Assembly: GCF_900109685.1 (NCBI RefSeq) | Contig: NZ_FOBB01000002.1 | Coordinates: 1,296,085 to 1,360,084 of the forward strand | Direction: 5' to 3' | Length of the DNA stretch: 64,000 bases | Source of the DNA: Chitinophaga rupis | Lineage (GTDB): Bacteria; Bacteroidota; Bacteroidia; Chitinophagales; Chitinophagaceae | Part shown: piece after piece, positions 44,574 to 53,662 of the stretch | Layout of the letters: every line of letters starts with the position of its first letter | Numbering within the stretch: the first letter of the stretch is position 1 | The notes under the pieces: model-generated | Told to the model about the DNA's origin: nothing | The model's input: the letters and a program-made list of their open reading frames with translations, nothing else | The model's database searches: none | Translations under genes and position numbers: made by a program

Positions 44574-45647
44574 ATGGCTAAAACCACTTTCTGGGATATT
44601 ATAGAGAATACGATCGAAAAGGCAGGTGTACCGCTTTCTCCTAAAGAAATTTGGGAAAAGGCACATGAATTGGGCACTACAGGCGATTTTGTCACCACCG
44701 GCCAAACACCTTGGGCCACCATCGGCGCTTATTGTTATACCGATATTCAGCGTGCTGGCGATCATTCTACTGTTATACAAACCAGCGAACGTCCAGCACA
44801 GTTTTTCCTTAGAAGGTTGGTGCCACAGATCAATCTGGAAAAACTGCTGAAACAAAAAGATGCGGAAATCATCAAAAGGGAAAAAGCAGCGCTCAGAAAA
44901 TTTCATGAGCGTGACCTACATGTCTTGCTGGTAGCCTATGCTTATGCCGATCCACATTTTAAGGCCAATATTAAAACCATATTTCACGAAAACTCGTTGA
45001 AAAAAAACGCCAAAGGGCAAAATGAGTGGTTACATCCCGATATGGTAGGTGTTTATTTCCCTTTTACAGATTATAAGTCCGAAACGCTTGATATCCAAAA
45101 CCACTTGTCCATCAGCTCCATTAAGCTATTTTCTTTTGAGCTGAAGGCACATGTCAATTTCCTGAACCTGAGGCATGCCTATTTTCAGGCGGTTTCCAAT
45201 TCAAGCTGGGCCAATGAAGGCTACATTGTTACCTTAGACCTCGACGATGACCCTGCTTTAAAAGATGAGATCGGTCGGCTGAATAATGCCTTTGGTATTG
45301 GTCTCATCAAATTAAACGCAGAGAATATTTATGAAAGCGAGATCCTTTTTCCCGCCCGCATCAAACCGACCATAGATTGGGACACGGTAAACCGGCTGGT
45401 AACTGAAAATAAAGATTTCAGTAATTTTTTAAAGCTGGTCACCGAAGATTGTAAGCTGGGCAAAGTAAAGAGCGAATACGATAAAGTATTGAGCCCTGAA
45501 GAGCTTGCCCGGCATATAAAAGACAAAGAAATAAAACACAACGGCAGCGCCGCTGTTCGCATAGCTACTCGCAAACAAACTAAAGCAGACCCGAATTTAA
45601 AAATTGATAATGGTCAAATAAAAAATAACAAGAGAAGAACTATGTAA
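44574..45647 (+). CDS. HARE-HTH protein of the HrgA/COG2958 type, possible nuclease
   Basis: 357 residues. The N terminus (1-75) is a HARE-HTH (HB1/ASXL) domain: TFWDIIENTIEKAGVPLSPK, EIWEKAHELG and TPWATIGAYCYTDI. The C-terminal domain (about 150-290) contains FSFELKAHVN followed by AVSNSSWANEGYIVTL, which looks like the (D/E)xK-to-Gln/Asn part of a PD-(D/E)xK nuclease fold, then FGIGLIKLNAENIYESEILF. HrgA is known as a gene that replaces a restriction enzyme gene in Helicobacter pylori; no methyltransferase partner is seen here. Its AT-rich flanks and isolation suggest horizontal gain. The nuclease role is inference. Confidence 0.7.
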   Translation: MAKTTFWDIIENTIEKAGVPLSPKEIWEKAHELGTTGDFVTTGQTPWATIGAYCYTDIQRAGDHSTVIQTSERPAQFFLRRLVPQINLEKLLKQKDAEIIKREKAALRKFHERDLHVLLVAYAYADPHFKANIKTIFHENSLKKNAKGQNEWLHPDMVGVYFPFTDYKSETLDIQNHLSISSIKLFSFELKAHVNFLNLRHAYFQAVSNSSWANEGYIVTLDLDDDPALKDEIGRLNNAFGIGLIKLNAENIYESEILFPARIKPTIDWDTVNRLVTENKDFSNFLKLVTEDCKLGKVKSEYDKVLSPEELARHIKDKEIKHNGSAAVRIATRKQTKADPNLKIDNGQIKNNKRRTM

Positions 45648-45762
45648 AACATAACAAAAGAAGGATCATTTGGCTATAATAAAATATTTTTTTAAGAAGC
45701 CCACCTAGCTATTTTTAGACGTACCATTAAAGCTTCTTTTGCCCCTCCCCCCAAACAAAAAT

Positions 45763-45808
45763 TTGCGTAGTTAAATAACTACACATATATTTGTAGTCAA
45801 ATAGCTAC
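45763..45808 (+). promoter_or_regulatory. Promoter with two ArsR-type operators
   Basis: TTG (45763-45765), a 20-base spacer and TATATTTG (45786-45793) form a full Bacteroidota promoter. Two palindromes of one type flank and overlap it: GTAGTTAAATAACTAC (45767-45782, perfect 7-bp arms) within the spacer and GTAGTCAAATAGCTAC (45793-45808) from the last base of the -7 box to 4 bases before the ArsR ATG. They are spaced 26 bases centre to centre, so two dimers could bind nearly the same face. Autorepression is the simple reading. Confidence 0.88.
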
Positions 45809-45811
45809 ATA

Positions 45812-46135
45812 ATGAACCTCAGACGAGACGTATTCCAGGCCATCGCTGATCCTACAAGAAGGACTATCCTCCTGCTGGTAGCCTCACAAGCCATGACAGC
45901 CGGCGCTATTGCCTCCAACTTCGATACCGCACGCCCAACCGTTTCAAAACATTTGCAAATACTTACTGAGTGCGAATTACTGGAGCAAAAACAAAACGGC
46001 CGGGAAATTTACTATTACATCAATGCTAAGAAAATGAAAGAAGTAGCCGACTTTATTGAACCATTCCGCAAAATGTGGGATGACCGCTTTAATAAGCTGG
46101 AAAACATCATGAAAGCCTACAAACCGAAAAAATAG
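45812..46135 (+). CDS. ArsR-family repressor
   Basis: 107 residues, winged helix with [39 protein letters not shown] (recognition helix) and the wing [16 protein letters not shown]. There are no Cys residues for metal binding, so it belongs to the non-metal ArsR group that is commonly paired with AHSA1/SRPBCC proteins. It is the first gene of a four-gene operon, 3 bases before the SRPBCC gene, and sits directly behind two palindromic operators. Confidence 0.92.
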   Translation: MNLRRDVFQAIADPTRRTILLLVASQAMTAGAIASNFDTARPTVSKHLQILTECELLEQKQNGREIYYYINAKKMKEVADFIEPFRKMWDDRFNKLENIMKAYKPKK

Positions 46136-46138
46136 AGT

Positions 46139-46606
46139 ATGGAACAAAAGACAAAGATCAATGCCGAAGAAGGCAAGCAGGATCTGGTGATCACAAGGGA
46201 ATTTGAGCTGCCATTGGAATTGCTTTTTAAAGCGTATGAAGACCCCGAAATTGTTGAGCAATGGATGGGAACAAAAGTGCTGAAGCTTGAAAACAAAAAT
46301 CATGGCAGCTGGCGCTTTGAAACAAGTAATGAGAAGGCAAATATGGTATTTCAGCTCAGTGGAGTGATCCATGAGTTTAGCCCGAATCAGCGGATCATCC
46401 GGACCTTTGAAATGGATAATGTGCCTTTTGGCGTTCAGCTTGAGTTCCTGGAGTTTGAAAAGCTCACTGACGACACCAGCAAGCTCACTATGCATATAAT
46501 ATACAGATCCGCTGCAATCAGAGACGAGGTACTAAAGCTCCCCTTCACTTATGGAATAAATATGGCGCATAACCAGTTGGAAAAAGTCCTAAGCAAACTA
46601 AAATAA
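46139..46606 (+). CDS. SRPBCC/AHSA1-domain protein, ArsR partner
   Basis: 155 residues of the AHSA1 fold: LVITREFELPLELLFKAYED and PEIVEQWMG at the N terminus, GSWRFETSNEKANMVFQLSG in the middle and a C-terminal helix. The common ArsR-SRPBCC pairing suggests ligand binding linked to derepression, but the ligand is not known. It lies 3 bases after the ArsR gene and 6 bases before the DoxX-like gene. Confidence 0.88.
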   Translation: MEQKTKINAEEGKQDLVITREFELPLELLFKAYEDPEIVEQWMGTKVLKLENKNHGSWRFETSNEKANMVFQLSGVIHEFSPNQRIIRTFEMDNVPFGVQLEFLEFEKLTDDTSKLTMHIIYRSAAIRDEVLKLPFTYGINMAHNQLEKVLSKLK

Positions 46607-46612
46607 TATCCC

Positions 46613-47020
46613 ATGACCAGAAGAAATAAAATTATCTATTGGATCGCTACCATCTGGCTTTCTTTAGGAATGCTATCAACCGGAATGGTACAATTACTCA
46701 GGATGAAAGCGGAAGGCGCCGTGGCACCGCCCGGAGTTGATGGTATTGTACGCTTAGGCTACCCGGTCTATTTTCTAACCATACTGGGCGCCTGGAAAAT
46801 TCTGGGAGTTATAGCGATACTTATTCCTAAATTTCCTTTGCTAAAGGAATGGGCGTATGCAGGCTTTTTCTTCATCATGTCAGGAGCGATATTTTCACAT
46901 ATCGGATCAGGTAGTTCCATGAATGAAATATTCCCCTCATTGCTGCTCCTGGTCCTGACGGTGGTATCCTGGTATTTCAGGCCTGCAGATAGAAAGATCA
47001 TTCCCGCTATTCAACAGTGA
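46613..47020 (+). CDS. DoxX-like membrane protein
   Basis: 135 residues with four membrane helices (about 9-28, 46-72, 77-97 and 103-122). MLSTGMVQLLRM and AWKILGVIAILIPKFPLLKEWAYAGFFF are typical of the DoxX_2 group. Third gene of the ArsR operon; such proteins often accompany ArsR/SRPBCC pairs. Function unknown. Confidence 0.85.
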   Translation: MTRRNKIIYWIATIWLSLGMLSTGMVQLLRMKAEGAVAPPGVDGIVRLGYPVYFLTILGAWKILGVIAILIPKFPLLKEWAYAGFFFIMSGAIFSHIGSGSSMNEIFPSLLLLVLTVVSWYFRPADRKIIPAIQQ

Positions 47021-47032
47021 TAATATAAACGT

Positions 47033-47590
47033 ATGAAAAAGAAGCTGTCATCAGAGCAGCATGAAAAACTGCTCAAATTATTAAAGACCCGTTTTGAGAA
47101 GCACATGAACCGCCATAAAGGGCTGGATTGGGCTAAAATACAGGCAAAGCTGGAAGCCAATCCTGAAAAGCTTTGGTCGCTCAATGAAATGGAAAATACC
47201 GGCGGTGAACCGGATGTTGTTGATTATGATAAAAAAACGGGCGAATACATTTTTTATGATTGTTCAGCAGAAAGTCCTAAAGGCCGCAGAAGCCTTTGTT
47301 ACGACTGTGAAGCGCTGGAAGCAAGGAAAGAATTTAAGCCGGAAGATAACGCCATTGATATGGCTGCAGCCATCGGTATTGAGCTCTTAACAGAAGAACA
47401 ATACCGGCAGCTGCAGCAGCTTGGAAACTTCGATACTAAAACATCGAGCTGGGTGAAAACACCTGCTGAGATCAGGAAACATGGTGGCGCCATCTTTTGT
47501 GATCGCCGCTATGACCATGTTTTCATGTATCATAACGGTGCGTCCTCTTATTATGCTGCCCGGGGATTCCGTGGCGCACTAAGGGTTTAA
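47033..47590 (+). CDS. DUF4256 family protein
   Basis: 185 residues, soluble. It begins KLLKTRFEKHMNRHKGLDWAK and contains MENTGGEPDVVDYDKKTGEY, CSAESPKGRRSLCYDCEALE and LLTEEQYRQLQQLGNFDTKT, all features I associate with DUF4256. Function is unknown. It is the last gene of the ArsR operon (12 bases after the DoxX-like gene) and its stop abuts the stop of the convergent barrel gene. Confidence 0.87.
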   Translation: MKKKLSSEQHEKLLKLLKTRFEKHMNRHKGLDWAKIQAKLEANPEKLWSLNEMENTGGEPDVVDYDKKTGEYIFYDCSAESPKGRRSLCYDCEALEARKEFKPEDNAIDMAAAIGIELLTEEQYRQLQQLGNFDTKTSSWVKTPAEIRKHGGAIFCDRRYDHVFMYHNGASSYYAARGFRGALRV

Positions 47591-48601
47591 TTAAAACCGC
47601 CACCTCACTCCTGCATTGGCACCAAGCCCGCCGATATTGATATAAGATTTAAAATCATTTGCGGGCTTGTTATCATCCTTATAGGTTGTTTTAGCCCCGC
47701 TTTTCCCGGTGGGCGTATTGGAATTCTGATCGATGGTGGTTACATATTCTGTATTCCTTTCAGCGGTTGTAAGATCATTTAAACTGCGTTGCTGTGTGCT
47801 GATAACCTGGTTGGTGGCCAGGTTCACCACATTTGTTTTTTCGTCGTACACAGTAACCTCTTTCTTTTTACTTTTTGCAGGCACATTGCGGTATTCCGCT
47901 TCTACAAAAACATCCAGCCGGGAACATACGGGCATGGATACACCCAGCGCGCCCTGGAATCCCAGGGTAATGTTGGGATGCACTTCTTCCTCGCGGTGAA
48001 TGGTTGTTTGCGCCACAACACCTGTACTTACCGGCGTGCTGGTTTGCGCGTCTGTTTCAATATGCAGGCGGCCCCAGTAAGGCACTACCAGCCCAAACCG
48101 CACATACGGGTTTATTTTTTCATAACCCGGGCTGATCACAACACTGGGTGCAAAGTCCAGCGCATTGGCATAACCATGCGACTCAATACTACCTGCTACC
48201 TGGCCGCTGCCCTGTACAGTAGTGAGCTGCCGAGTCATAAGATTCTTTTTGCTGTGGTAGTAATTAAAAGCTGCTTCTACTGAAACATACTTGCTGAAAA
48301 ACCAGCCGAAAGTAATACCTCCCCTGGCGCCGGCGCCATAAGAGCCGGTAAGCACTTTGTCCGATACTACCGTACTGGCGCCTGTGGCCGGGTTATAGGT
48401 GCTGCGCACATCATGCGGTGCATAAGGACCTACATCCGGGAACTGACCGGGAAATACACTAAAAAAATAACCGCCGCTAACTTTCAGGTAAAATTCGGAA
48501 GAAGGCACAACGTTGTAATCCTTTTTTACATCCTGGGCTAATAACGGGTTCAAACAGGTTATCGTAGACATAACCGTGAAAAGCAAAATAATGCGCTTCA
48601 T
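47591..48601 (-). CDS. Outer membrane beta-barrel-like protein, unknown
   Basis: 336 residues. Signal peptide (1-22), then alternating strand patterns (FYLKVSGGYFFSVFPG, GITFGWFFSKYVSVEAAFNYYHS, VSMPVCSRLDVFVEAEYRNV) ending in ANAGVRWRF with the C-terminal aromatic expected of BAM substrates. About 8-10 strands are likely. I cannot name a family; the function is unknown. It is divergent from the sulfatase gene and converges exactly with the DUF4256 gene. Confidence 0.72.
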   Translation of the reverse strand: MKRIILLFTVMSTITCLNPLLAQDVKKDYNVVPSSEFYLKVSGGYFFSVFPGQFPDVGPYAPHDVRSTYNPATGASTVVSDKVLTGSYGAGARGGITFGWFFSKYVSVEAAFNYYHSKKNLMTRQLTTVQGSGQVAGSIESHGYANALDFAPSVVISPGYEKINPYVRFGLVVPYWGRLHIETDAQTSTPVSTGVVAQTTIHREEEVHPNITLGFQGALGVSMPVCSRLDVFVEAEYRNVPAKSKKKEVTVYDEKTNVVNLATNQVISTQQRSLNDLTTAERNTEYVTTIDQNSNTPTGKSGAKTTYKDDNKPANDFKSYINIGGLGANAGVRWRF

Positions 48602-48688
48602 AAGATATTGTTTTGGTTAACTCATAACATGGCCGTATTGGAAGTTAACGATTATACGTTGCAAAATCAAAAATTTAATGTGTATATT

Positions 48689-48707
48689 GTCTACCTGAGT
48701 AGTAGAC
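48689..48707. promoter_or_regulatory. Candidate operator palindrome
   Basis: GTCTAC-N7-GTAGAC inverted repeat between the divergent barrel and sulfatase genes, 32 bases before the sulfatase start. It could bind a dimeric regulator; no other support. Confidence 0.3.
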
Positions 48708-48738
48708 TATATTAAACATAGCAATCTTTACAACCACT

Positions 48739-50169
48739 ATGCAAACGGATACCCAACCCAAACGGGCGCTGCGCCTGGTTTTGCTGGCCATGATCTTTTT
48801 CGCTCAAACTGCAGCTGCACAGCAGCCGTCTAACGGACACAAGCGTACGAATATCATTTTTATTATTGCAGATGACCTGGGTTATGGTAACCTGTCGTGT
48901 TATAATCCAACCAGCCGTTTTCCCACACCTAATATTGATGGTCTGGCTGCACAGGGCACCCGGTTTACACAATTTTACGCCGGCAGCCCGGTGTGCGCCC
49001 CCTCCCGCTGTGCATTAATGACCGGCTACCACATGGGGCATGCCTATATACGCGGTAATGCCAACCAGCACCTGCGCCCGGAAGATACTACGCTGGCGCA
49101 GCGCCTGCAGGCTAACGGATATGCCACCGGTATGTTTGGTAAATGGGGATTGGGTGAAGAGAACGATAGCGGGGCGCCACAGTTCAAAGGTTTCGATGAA
49201 TTTTTTGGTTACCTGAACCAAACACATGCGCATCATTACTTCACGGATCATTTATTTGAGCTGAAGAATAAACAGCTGAAACAGGTGGCCACCGACTCCC
49301 AGTACAGCCATGACCTGATCATGGCGCATGCGCTGGATTTTGTACGTGCGCATAAAGACGGTCCTTTCTTTTTATTTCTGCCGGTAACTATTCCGCATGC
49401 AGAGCTGCTGCTGCCCAAACAATATCTGCAGCCTTTCCTGAATGCGGATGGCAGCAGCAAATTTGCGCCGGAAACGCCATTTGTTCAAACGGGTAAGGGA
49501 ACCTATCATAGCCAGCCGCAGCCGCATGCAGCCTTTGCTGCCATGGTAACCAAGCTGGATTCCGATGTTGGACGTCTGATGCAGCTATTGAAAGAATTAA
49601 ACCTGGAAGATGATACCTATGTTTTCTTTACCAGCGATAATGGCCCGCATAAGGAAGGCGGTGCAGACCCGGAGTATTTCAACAGCAACGGTCCGTTGCG
49701 GGGTATTAAGCGGGATGTGTATGAAGGCGGTATTCGTGTGCCCATGATCGTAAGGGCGCCGGGTAAAGTGCCGGCCGGCCGCACCAGCAGCCAGGTATGG
49801 GCTTTCTGGGATGTGCTGCCTACGCTTTGCGGGTTAACGAACACCGCTGCACCCGGCAATATAGACGGTTTATCTTTTGCTGCGGCCATCCAGGGAAAAC
49901 CACAGGAGCAACAGCATGATCACCTGTTCTGGCAGTTCAATGAAGGACAATTAAAACAAGCCGTATTAAAGGATAACTGGAAGCTGGTGCGGTTCAAGAA
50001 AAAGGATCAGCCGGAAGTGTTGGAGCTATACAATATTAGTAAGGATATTGGCGAAAAGCATAACCTGGCAGCTCAATACCCGGACCGGGTGAAGGCTTTG
50101 CAGGTGTTGCTTAAAGCGTCTGTGTCGCCGGCGCAAAATGCAGCTTTTGACTGGTCGGATCTTCAATGA
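48739..50169 (+). CDS. Sulfatase (formylglycine-dependent), secreted
   Basis: 476 residues. N-terminal signal peptide (about 10-27), a metal-binding start (NIIFIIADDLGYG), and the sulfatase signature CAPSRCALMTG whose Cys86 would be turned into formylglycine by a maturase not in this window. VFFTSDNGPHKEGG is the second metal region. It resembles the arylsulfatase A/S1 group acting on sulfated glycans or small sulfate esters; the substrate is unknown. No polysaccharide locus surrounds it. Confidence 0.9.
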   Translation: MQTDTQPKRALRLVLLAMIFFAQTAAAQQPSNGHKRTNIIFIIADDLGYGNLSCYNPTSRFPTPNIDGLAAQGTRFTQFYAGSPVCAPSRCALMTGYHMGHAYIRGNANQHLRPEDTTLAQRLQANGYATGMFGKWGLGEENDSGAPQFKGFDEFFGYLNQTHAHHYFTDHLFELKNKQLKQVATDSQYSHDLIMAHALDFVRAHKDGPFFLFLPVTIPHAELLLPKQYLQPFLNADGSSKFAPETPFVQTGKGTYHSQPQPHAAFAAMVTKLDSDVGRLMQLLKELNLEDDTYVFFTSDNGPHKEGGADPEYFNSNGPLRGIKRDVYEGGIRVPMIVRAPGKVPAGRTSSQVWAFWDVLPTLCGLTNTAAPGNIDGLSFAAAIQGKPQEQQHDHLFWQFNEGQLKQAVLKDNWKLVRFKKKDQPEVLELYNISKDIGEKHNLAAQYPDRVKALQVLLKASVSPAQNAAFDWSDLQ

Positions 50170-50173
50170 GTAG

Positions 50174-50599
50174 TTATGCCTTTTTCATTGTCCAGGTGCC
50201 AAAGAAAGCCAGTTCATGGGAAAAACCATCGCCATCTATATATTGCCGCGTAATTTCCCATTTGCCCACAAACAGGTCCGCTTCAAAAAAGCCGCTGTAA
50301 TGTACTTCATGTGAGGGCACGGAAGGTACATGGGTAACCTCGTTATTTTCTTCCGTGTACCAGAAATGATCATATCGTTTCAGGAAGCTGATGAAATTTC
50401 CTTCCATAAAGCCTTCTATAATGGCTGGATTGGCGGCGCCCCCACCCTTTTCATCATCAATGCAATGACCTTTTACCAGGCCATCCTTCACTTCCATAGC
50501 TATGCTGAAAGCTACGCAGATGTCCCGCCGGTCCTGAAAATAATTTTCTTCGTACGTGTACTCCCCTTCCCAGTTTCCGGAAAAAAATAGATCACTCAT
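50174..50599 (-). CDS. Hypothetical protein, possible small beta-barrel
   Basis: 141 residues, no signal peptide, rich in aromatic residues and in alternating strands (NWEGEYTYEENY, HEVHYSGFFEADLFVGKWEI, FFGTWTMKK). The layout suggests a lipocalin-like or avidin-like barrel, but I recognise no family. It converges on the sulfatase gene, with 4 bases between the stops. Confidence 0.6.
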   Translation of the reverse strand: MSDLFFSGNWEGEYTYEENYFQDRRDICVAFSIAMEVKDGLVKGHCIDDEKGGGAANPAIIEGFMEGNFISFLKRYDHFWYTEENNEVTHVPSVPSHEVHYSGFFEADLFVGKWEITRQYIDGDGFSHELAFFGTWTMKKA

Positions 50600-50669
50600 G
50601 GTCCCAACGTATTAGCAATACGAATATGCTAAAATAATTTTCCCGGAGCAACTGATTTGATTATTTTTT

Positions 50670-50785
50670 CTATCGTGCTTAACGCTGATCAAAGCGGATT
50701 ATAAATGCGGAATATTGATTGCCGATGTTTCGCAATCAGTGCAGTACAAGGGCATTCGGCGTTAGGCCTTCAGCGTTCCGCCTTA
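50670..50785. repeat. GCATTCGGCGTTAGGC-word palindrome
   Basis: GTGCTTAACGCTGATCAAAGCGG at the left and GCATTCGGCGTTAGGCCTTC with AGCGTTCCGCC at the right are imperfect reverse complements. It lies between two minus-strand genes and touches the 3' end of the BamA/TamA-like gene. Words match those at 5971 and 11034. Confidence 0.65.
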
Positions 50786-51940
50786 AAACGCTTCTGCCAG
50801 TGACAAATACAAGCCGGACTGCCGGGGTTCGCCAGGCCGTTTTTCGCCCCAGCCGTAATCCATACGGATGGTTAAGCGGGCGCTTTCATCGTAGAACCAA
50901 CGGCCGCCAATACCATAGTTAGGTTTAAAGCTGCCAAAATCAAAATTATGATTGTTAAATACGGAGCCGGTACCGCCAAAGGCCACCAGCGCAAACTTGG
51001 GCTGCATATGTACAAACCAGATGTTGATGGGGATCTTTGGATCCCAGAAATAACGGTACTCCGCCTGGAAAGCCAGGTAATTCTGATCCCGGTAACGGCC
51101 GGCATAGTAGCCGCGCATCAGCAGGTCATTACCCATTTCAGATAAGAGGTAGAATGGTATCTGGCTGCCCTGCACCGTACTATAATTAATATTTAAAGCA
51201 AGGGTGCTTTTACGGGAGATGGGTATGAAATGTTTACCCTGGGCTTCTATCTTCCACAAAGCGCGGGTGCTGAAAATATCGGGCGCATAAGCTACGTTTA
51301 GCCGTGCCCAGGAGCCGTGAGTGGTGTAGTTCTGGTTATCGCGGTTATCGTAAATACCGGTGAGGCCAATGAAGGTGTAGTAGCCGCCGGATTTATCCAC
51401 CAGCGCCAGCCCGGGGTAAATGCCCTTACTGTCTTTTGAATCATAGGTATCATGCTGGTATAACAGCGAAGCACCGGCATAAAAGTGGCCGCCAATGCGC
51501 CGCTCCCCTTCCAGCTGCAACTTATAACGTTTGTTGTTCAGCAGGGATTGATCTGCCTTATGAGTGGTATCGCCAATGCCATAAAAGTAGATGGGATAAT
51601 CGTGGTAACGCAGGTTACTTTTAAAATGCCATAGATTGGCATGCGTCCAGATATCTGTTTTCAGGTCTATCTTCCACTGCTTTTTGGTAGTAATGGAAGG
51701 TATGAGGTTAATGGTGGAGTTACGTGTAAGCGGATCCGGATGTTTGTTATCTGTATAAAAGGAATACAACATGGCTGCACCTATTTCCAGTCCCTTTTCC
51801 TGGGAGTAACCCGCTACCGGCAGCGGGAAAAAGCTGTGGCGGCGGATGATGGTGTCCTTAAGCACATAGGGCGTGTCCTGCGCTGCTGCTCCCATAACGG
51901 ATAGCAGCAGTATAACGATAACGGTTAGTCTTTTTTGCAT
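50783..51940 (-). CDS. BamA/TamA-family outer membrane protein
   Basis: 385 residues. Signal peptide (1-20), no POTRA domain, and a 16-strand surface-antigen (D15) type barrel. LLMRGYYAGRYRDQNYLAFQAEYR holds the conserved (V/L)RGY-type loop-6 motif. The C terminus ends in phenylalanine as expected. Short POTRA-less members are common in Bacteroidota and have unknown roles in surface lipoprotein or patatin-like secretion. It lies 12 bases before the Rdx gene boundary on the same strand. Confidence 0.83.
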   Translation of the reverse strand: MQKRLTVIVILLLSVMGAAAQDTPYVLKDTIIRRHSFFPLPVAGYSQEKGLEIGAAMLYSFYTDNKHPDPLTRNSTINLIPSITTKKQWKIDLKTDIWTHANLWHFKSNLRYHDYPIYFYGIGDTTHKADQSLLNNKRYKLQLEGERRIGGHFYAGASLLYQHDTYDSKDSKGIYPGLALVDKSGGYYTFIGLTGIYDNRDNQNYTTHGSWARLNVAYAPDIFSTRALWKIEAQGKHFIPISRKSTLALNINYSTVQGSQIPFYLLSEMGNDLLMRGYYAGRYRDQNYLAFQAEYRYFWDPKIPINIWFVHMQPKFALVAFGGTGSVFNNHNFDFGSFKPNYGIGGRWFYDESARLTIRMDYGWGEKRPGEPRQSGLYLSLAEAF

Positions 51941-51952
51941 GCTGATTGTTTA

Positions 51953-52231
51953 CTACTTCCTGTCTGAATGGCCCAGGCTTTTACCGGGAGCCACTTTGTC
52001 ACGTACCATCTGCTTTAATTCCTTGATCTCCGGGAAATGTCCCAGCTCCTTTCTATCCAGCAGCTTTTCATCTGCTATATAAATAATAAAGCTGCCTGCC
52101 ACTTCGCTCGGGCGTAATGTAACGCCACCCAATTCGTCGGCGAACGTTGTCAGCAATTCCTGTGCCATCCAGGCGGAACGCATCAGCCATCCGCACTTTG
52201 GGCAGTATTCTATTGTGATAATTGGTTTCAT
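51953..52231 (-). CDS. Rdx/SelW-family thioredoxin-like protein
   Basis: 92 residues. CPKC at residues 9-12 is the redox motif of the SelT/SelW/SelH (Rdx) family, with Cys rather than selenocysteine in both positions. LRPSEVAGSFIIYIADEKLLDRKE is the usual core. It probably reduces disulfides in the cytoplasm. It is transcribed with the BamA/TamA-like gene, starting upstream of it. Confidence 0.88.
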   Translation of the reverse strand: MKPIITIEYCPKCGWLMRSAWMAQELLTTFADELGGVTLRPSEVAGSFIIYIADEKLLDRKELGHFPEIKELKQMVRDKVAPGKSLGHSDRK

Positions 52232-52232
52232 T

Positions 52233-52420
52233 GTAATTAATAATTAAGAATGAATAATTAATAATGAATAATTAATAATGATGGATGATGCAGTACAAGC
52301 AATTGAAGTACTAAATTATTGATTGTTAATGTGGTGTTTGCAACACAAAGAACTAAATTATTGAATATTAACGCAGTACTAACAATACGAAGTACTTATT
52401 AATTATTCATTTTTAATTGT
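52233..52420. repeat. AATTATTCATT-family intergenic palindrome, copy 3
   Basis: Left arm 52233-52280 (several TAATGAATAATTAA words) and right arm 52396-52420 (TTATTAATTATTCATTTTTAA) enclose a core of about 110 bases. The core contains two copies of ACTAAATTATTGA. The right arm encodes the final residues and stop of the MFS gene. The core matches the reverse complement of the core of the element at 53663, so the two copies form inverted repeats on both sides of the MFS gene. Confidence 0.85.
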
Positions 52421-53635
52421 ACGGCGGTCGTGCGCTTCCAGGGATGGGCGGCATAAAAATAAGGCGGTTAATGTAAGGATGGCGCCGGCTACGAAAGGCA
52501 TGCCCGGGAAATAAACCTTTGCGGTTGGTTTGGAGAACCAGGCAAACAGGTTGGTCATAATAGGCGGGCCTATTACAGCGGTAAGGCTCATTAAGCTGGT
52601 AAGCGCGCCTTGCAGCTCGCCCTGTTCTGTGGGCGGCACTTCGCTGGAAATCACGCCCTGCAAAGCCGGGCCGCAAATACCCCCCAGGCAGTACGGCACC
52701 AGGAAGGCAAACATCATCCAGCCTTTATTGGCAAAGCCAAATAGCAGCATGCCGAAAGTATAAAGCAACAGGCCCAGGTAAATAGACCATTTCTGTCCCA
52801 GTTTGGGAATCGTCCACCGGATCAGCACTCCCTGCACAACACCTACCAGCAGGCCTACAAAGCCCAGGGAGTAACCTACCCAGGTTTCGTTCCAGCCAAA
52901 TTTGAACATGGTATAATAGCTCCAGGTACTTTGTACGGCATGTGCAGCTATATAGATCAGGATCATGGAGGCTATTAAACCGGTTATCACCGGGTAGCGG
53001 AACAGGTGCCAGAGGGAGCCTACCGGGTTAGCGCGCTGCCAGCTGAAGGCGCGGCGGTTTTCCGGCAATAACGATTCCGGCAGTATGAAATAGCCATAGA
53101 GTACATTCATGAACGTTAGCGCGGCTGCTGCCAGGAAAGGCGCGCGGGGACCCCAGTGGCTGAAAAGCCCGCCAATTACCGGTCCTATAATAAAGCCCAT
53201 ACCAAATGCAGCGCCTACCAGGCCAAAGTTCTGCGCTCTTTTTTCGGGAGGGCTTACATCTGCAATGTATGCCGTGGCCGTGGTAAAACTGGCGCCGGTA
53301 GCGCCGGCAATTACACGTCCTAAGAACAGCCAGCCAATAGTGGGTGCAAAAGCCAGGAACAGGTAGTCAAACCCAAACCCCAGCAGCGCCAGTAATAATA
53401 CGGGGCGCCTGCCATAACGGTCGCTTAGCCCGCCTACAATGGGAGAGCAAAAGAACTGTGTAATGGCAAATGCAAATAATAGCCAGCCGCCGTATTGGGA
53501 AGCTTCGCTCAGGCCTTTACCGGTAAGGTGCTCAATAAGCTTGGGCATTACGGGAATGATGATACCAAAACCGATAACATCAATCAGCACGGTTACAAAA
53601 ATGAACCCCAGGGCGGAATTCCGTTTAACTGTCAT
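52403..53635 (-). CDS. TCR/Tet-type MFS drug exporter
   Basis: 410 residues with twelve membrane helices. [20 protein letters not shown] (helix 1), [14 protein letters not shown] (MFS motif A) and [17 protein letters not shown] (helix 4) match the TetA/TCR group of drug-proton antiporters; the chromosomal Bacteroidota members are mostly of unknown specificity. The C terminus RRTIKNE is encoded by a repeat arm. The gene is bracketed by inverted copies of an AATTATTCATT-family element, 30 bases upstream of its start and overlapping its stop. Confidence 0.87.
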   Translation of the reverse strand: MTVKRNSALGFIFVTVLIDVIGFGIIIPVMPKLIEHLTGKGLSEASQYGGWLLFAFAITQFFCSPIVGGLSDRYGRRPVLLLALLGFGFDYLFLAFAPTIGWLFLGRVIAGATGASFTTATAYIADVSPPEKRAQNFGLVGAAFGMGFIIGPVIGGLFSHWGPRAPFLAAAALTFMNVLYGYFILPESLLPENRRAFSWQRANPVGSLWHLFRYPVITGLIASMILIYIAAHAVQSTWSYYTMFKFGWNETWVGYSLGFVGLLVGVVQGVLIRWTIPKLGQKWSIYLGLLLYTFGMLLFGFANKGWMMFAFLVPYCLGGICGPALQGVISSEVPPTEQGELQGALTSLMSLTAVIGPPIMTNLFAWFSKPTAKVYFPGMPFVAGAILTLTALFLCRPSLEAHDRRTIKNE

Positions 53636-53662
53636 GTGGCGGAAAAATTTGGGCGCAAGATA

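Noticed and set aside
44346..44906. Minus-strand ORF of 186 codons
   Set aside because: It is antisense to the HARE-HTH start of the HrgA-like gene and shows no domain; the + strand frame has clear family motifs.
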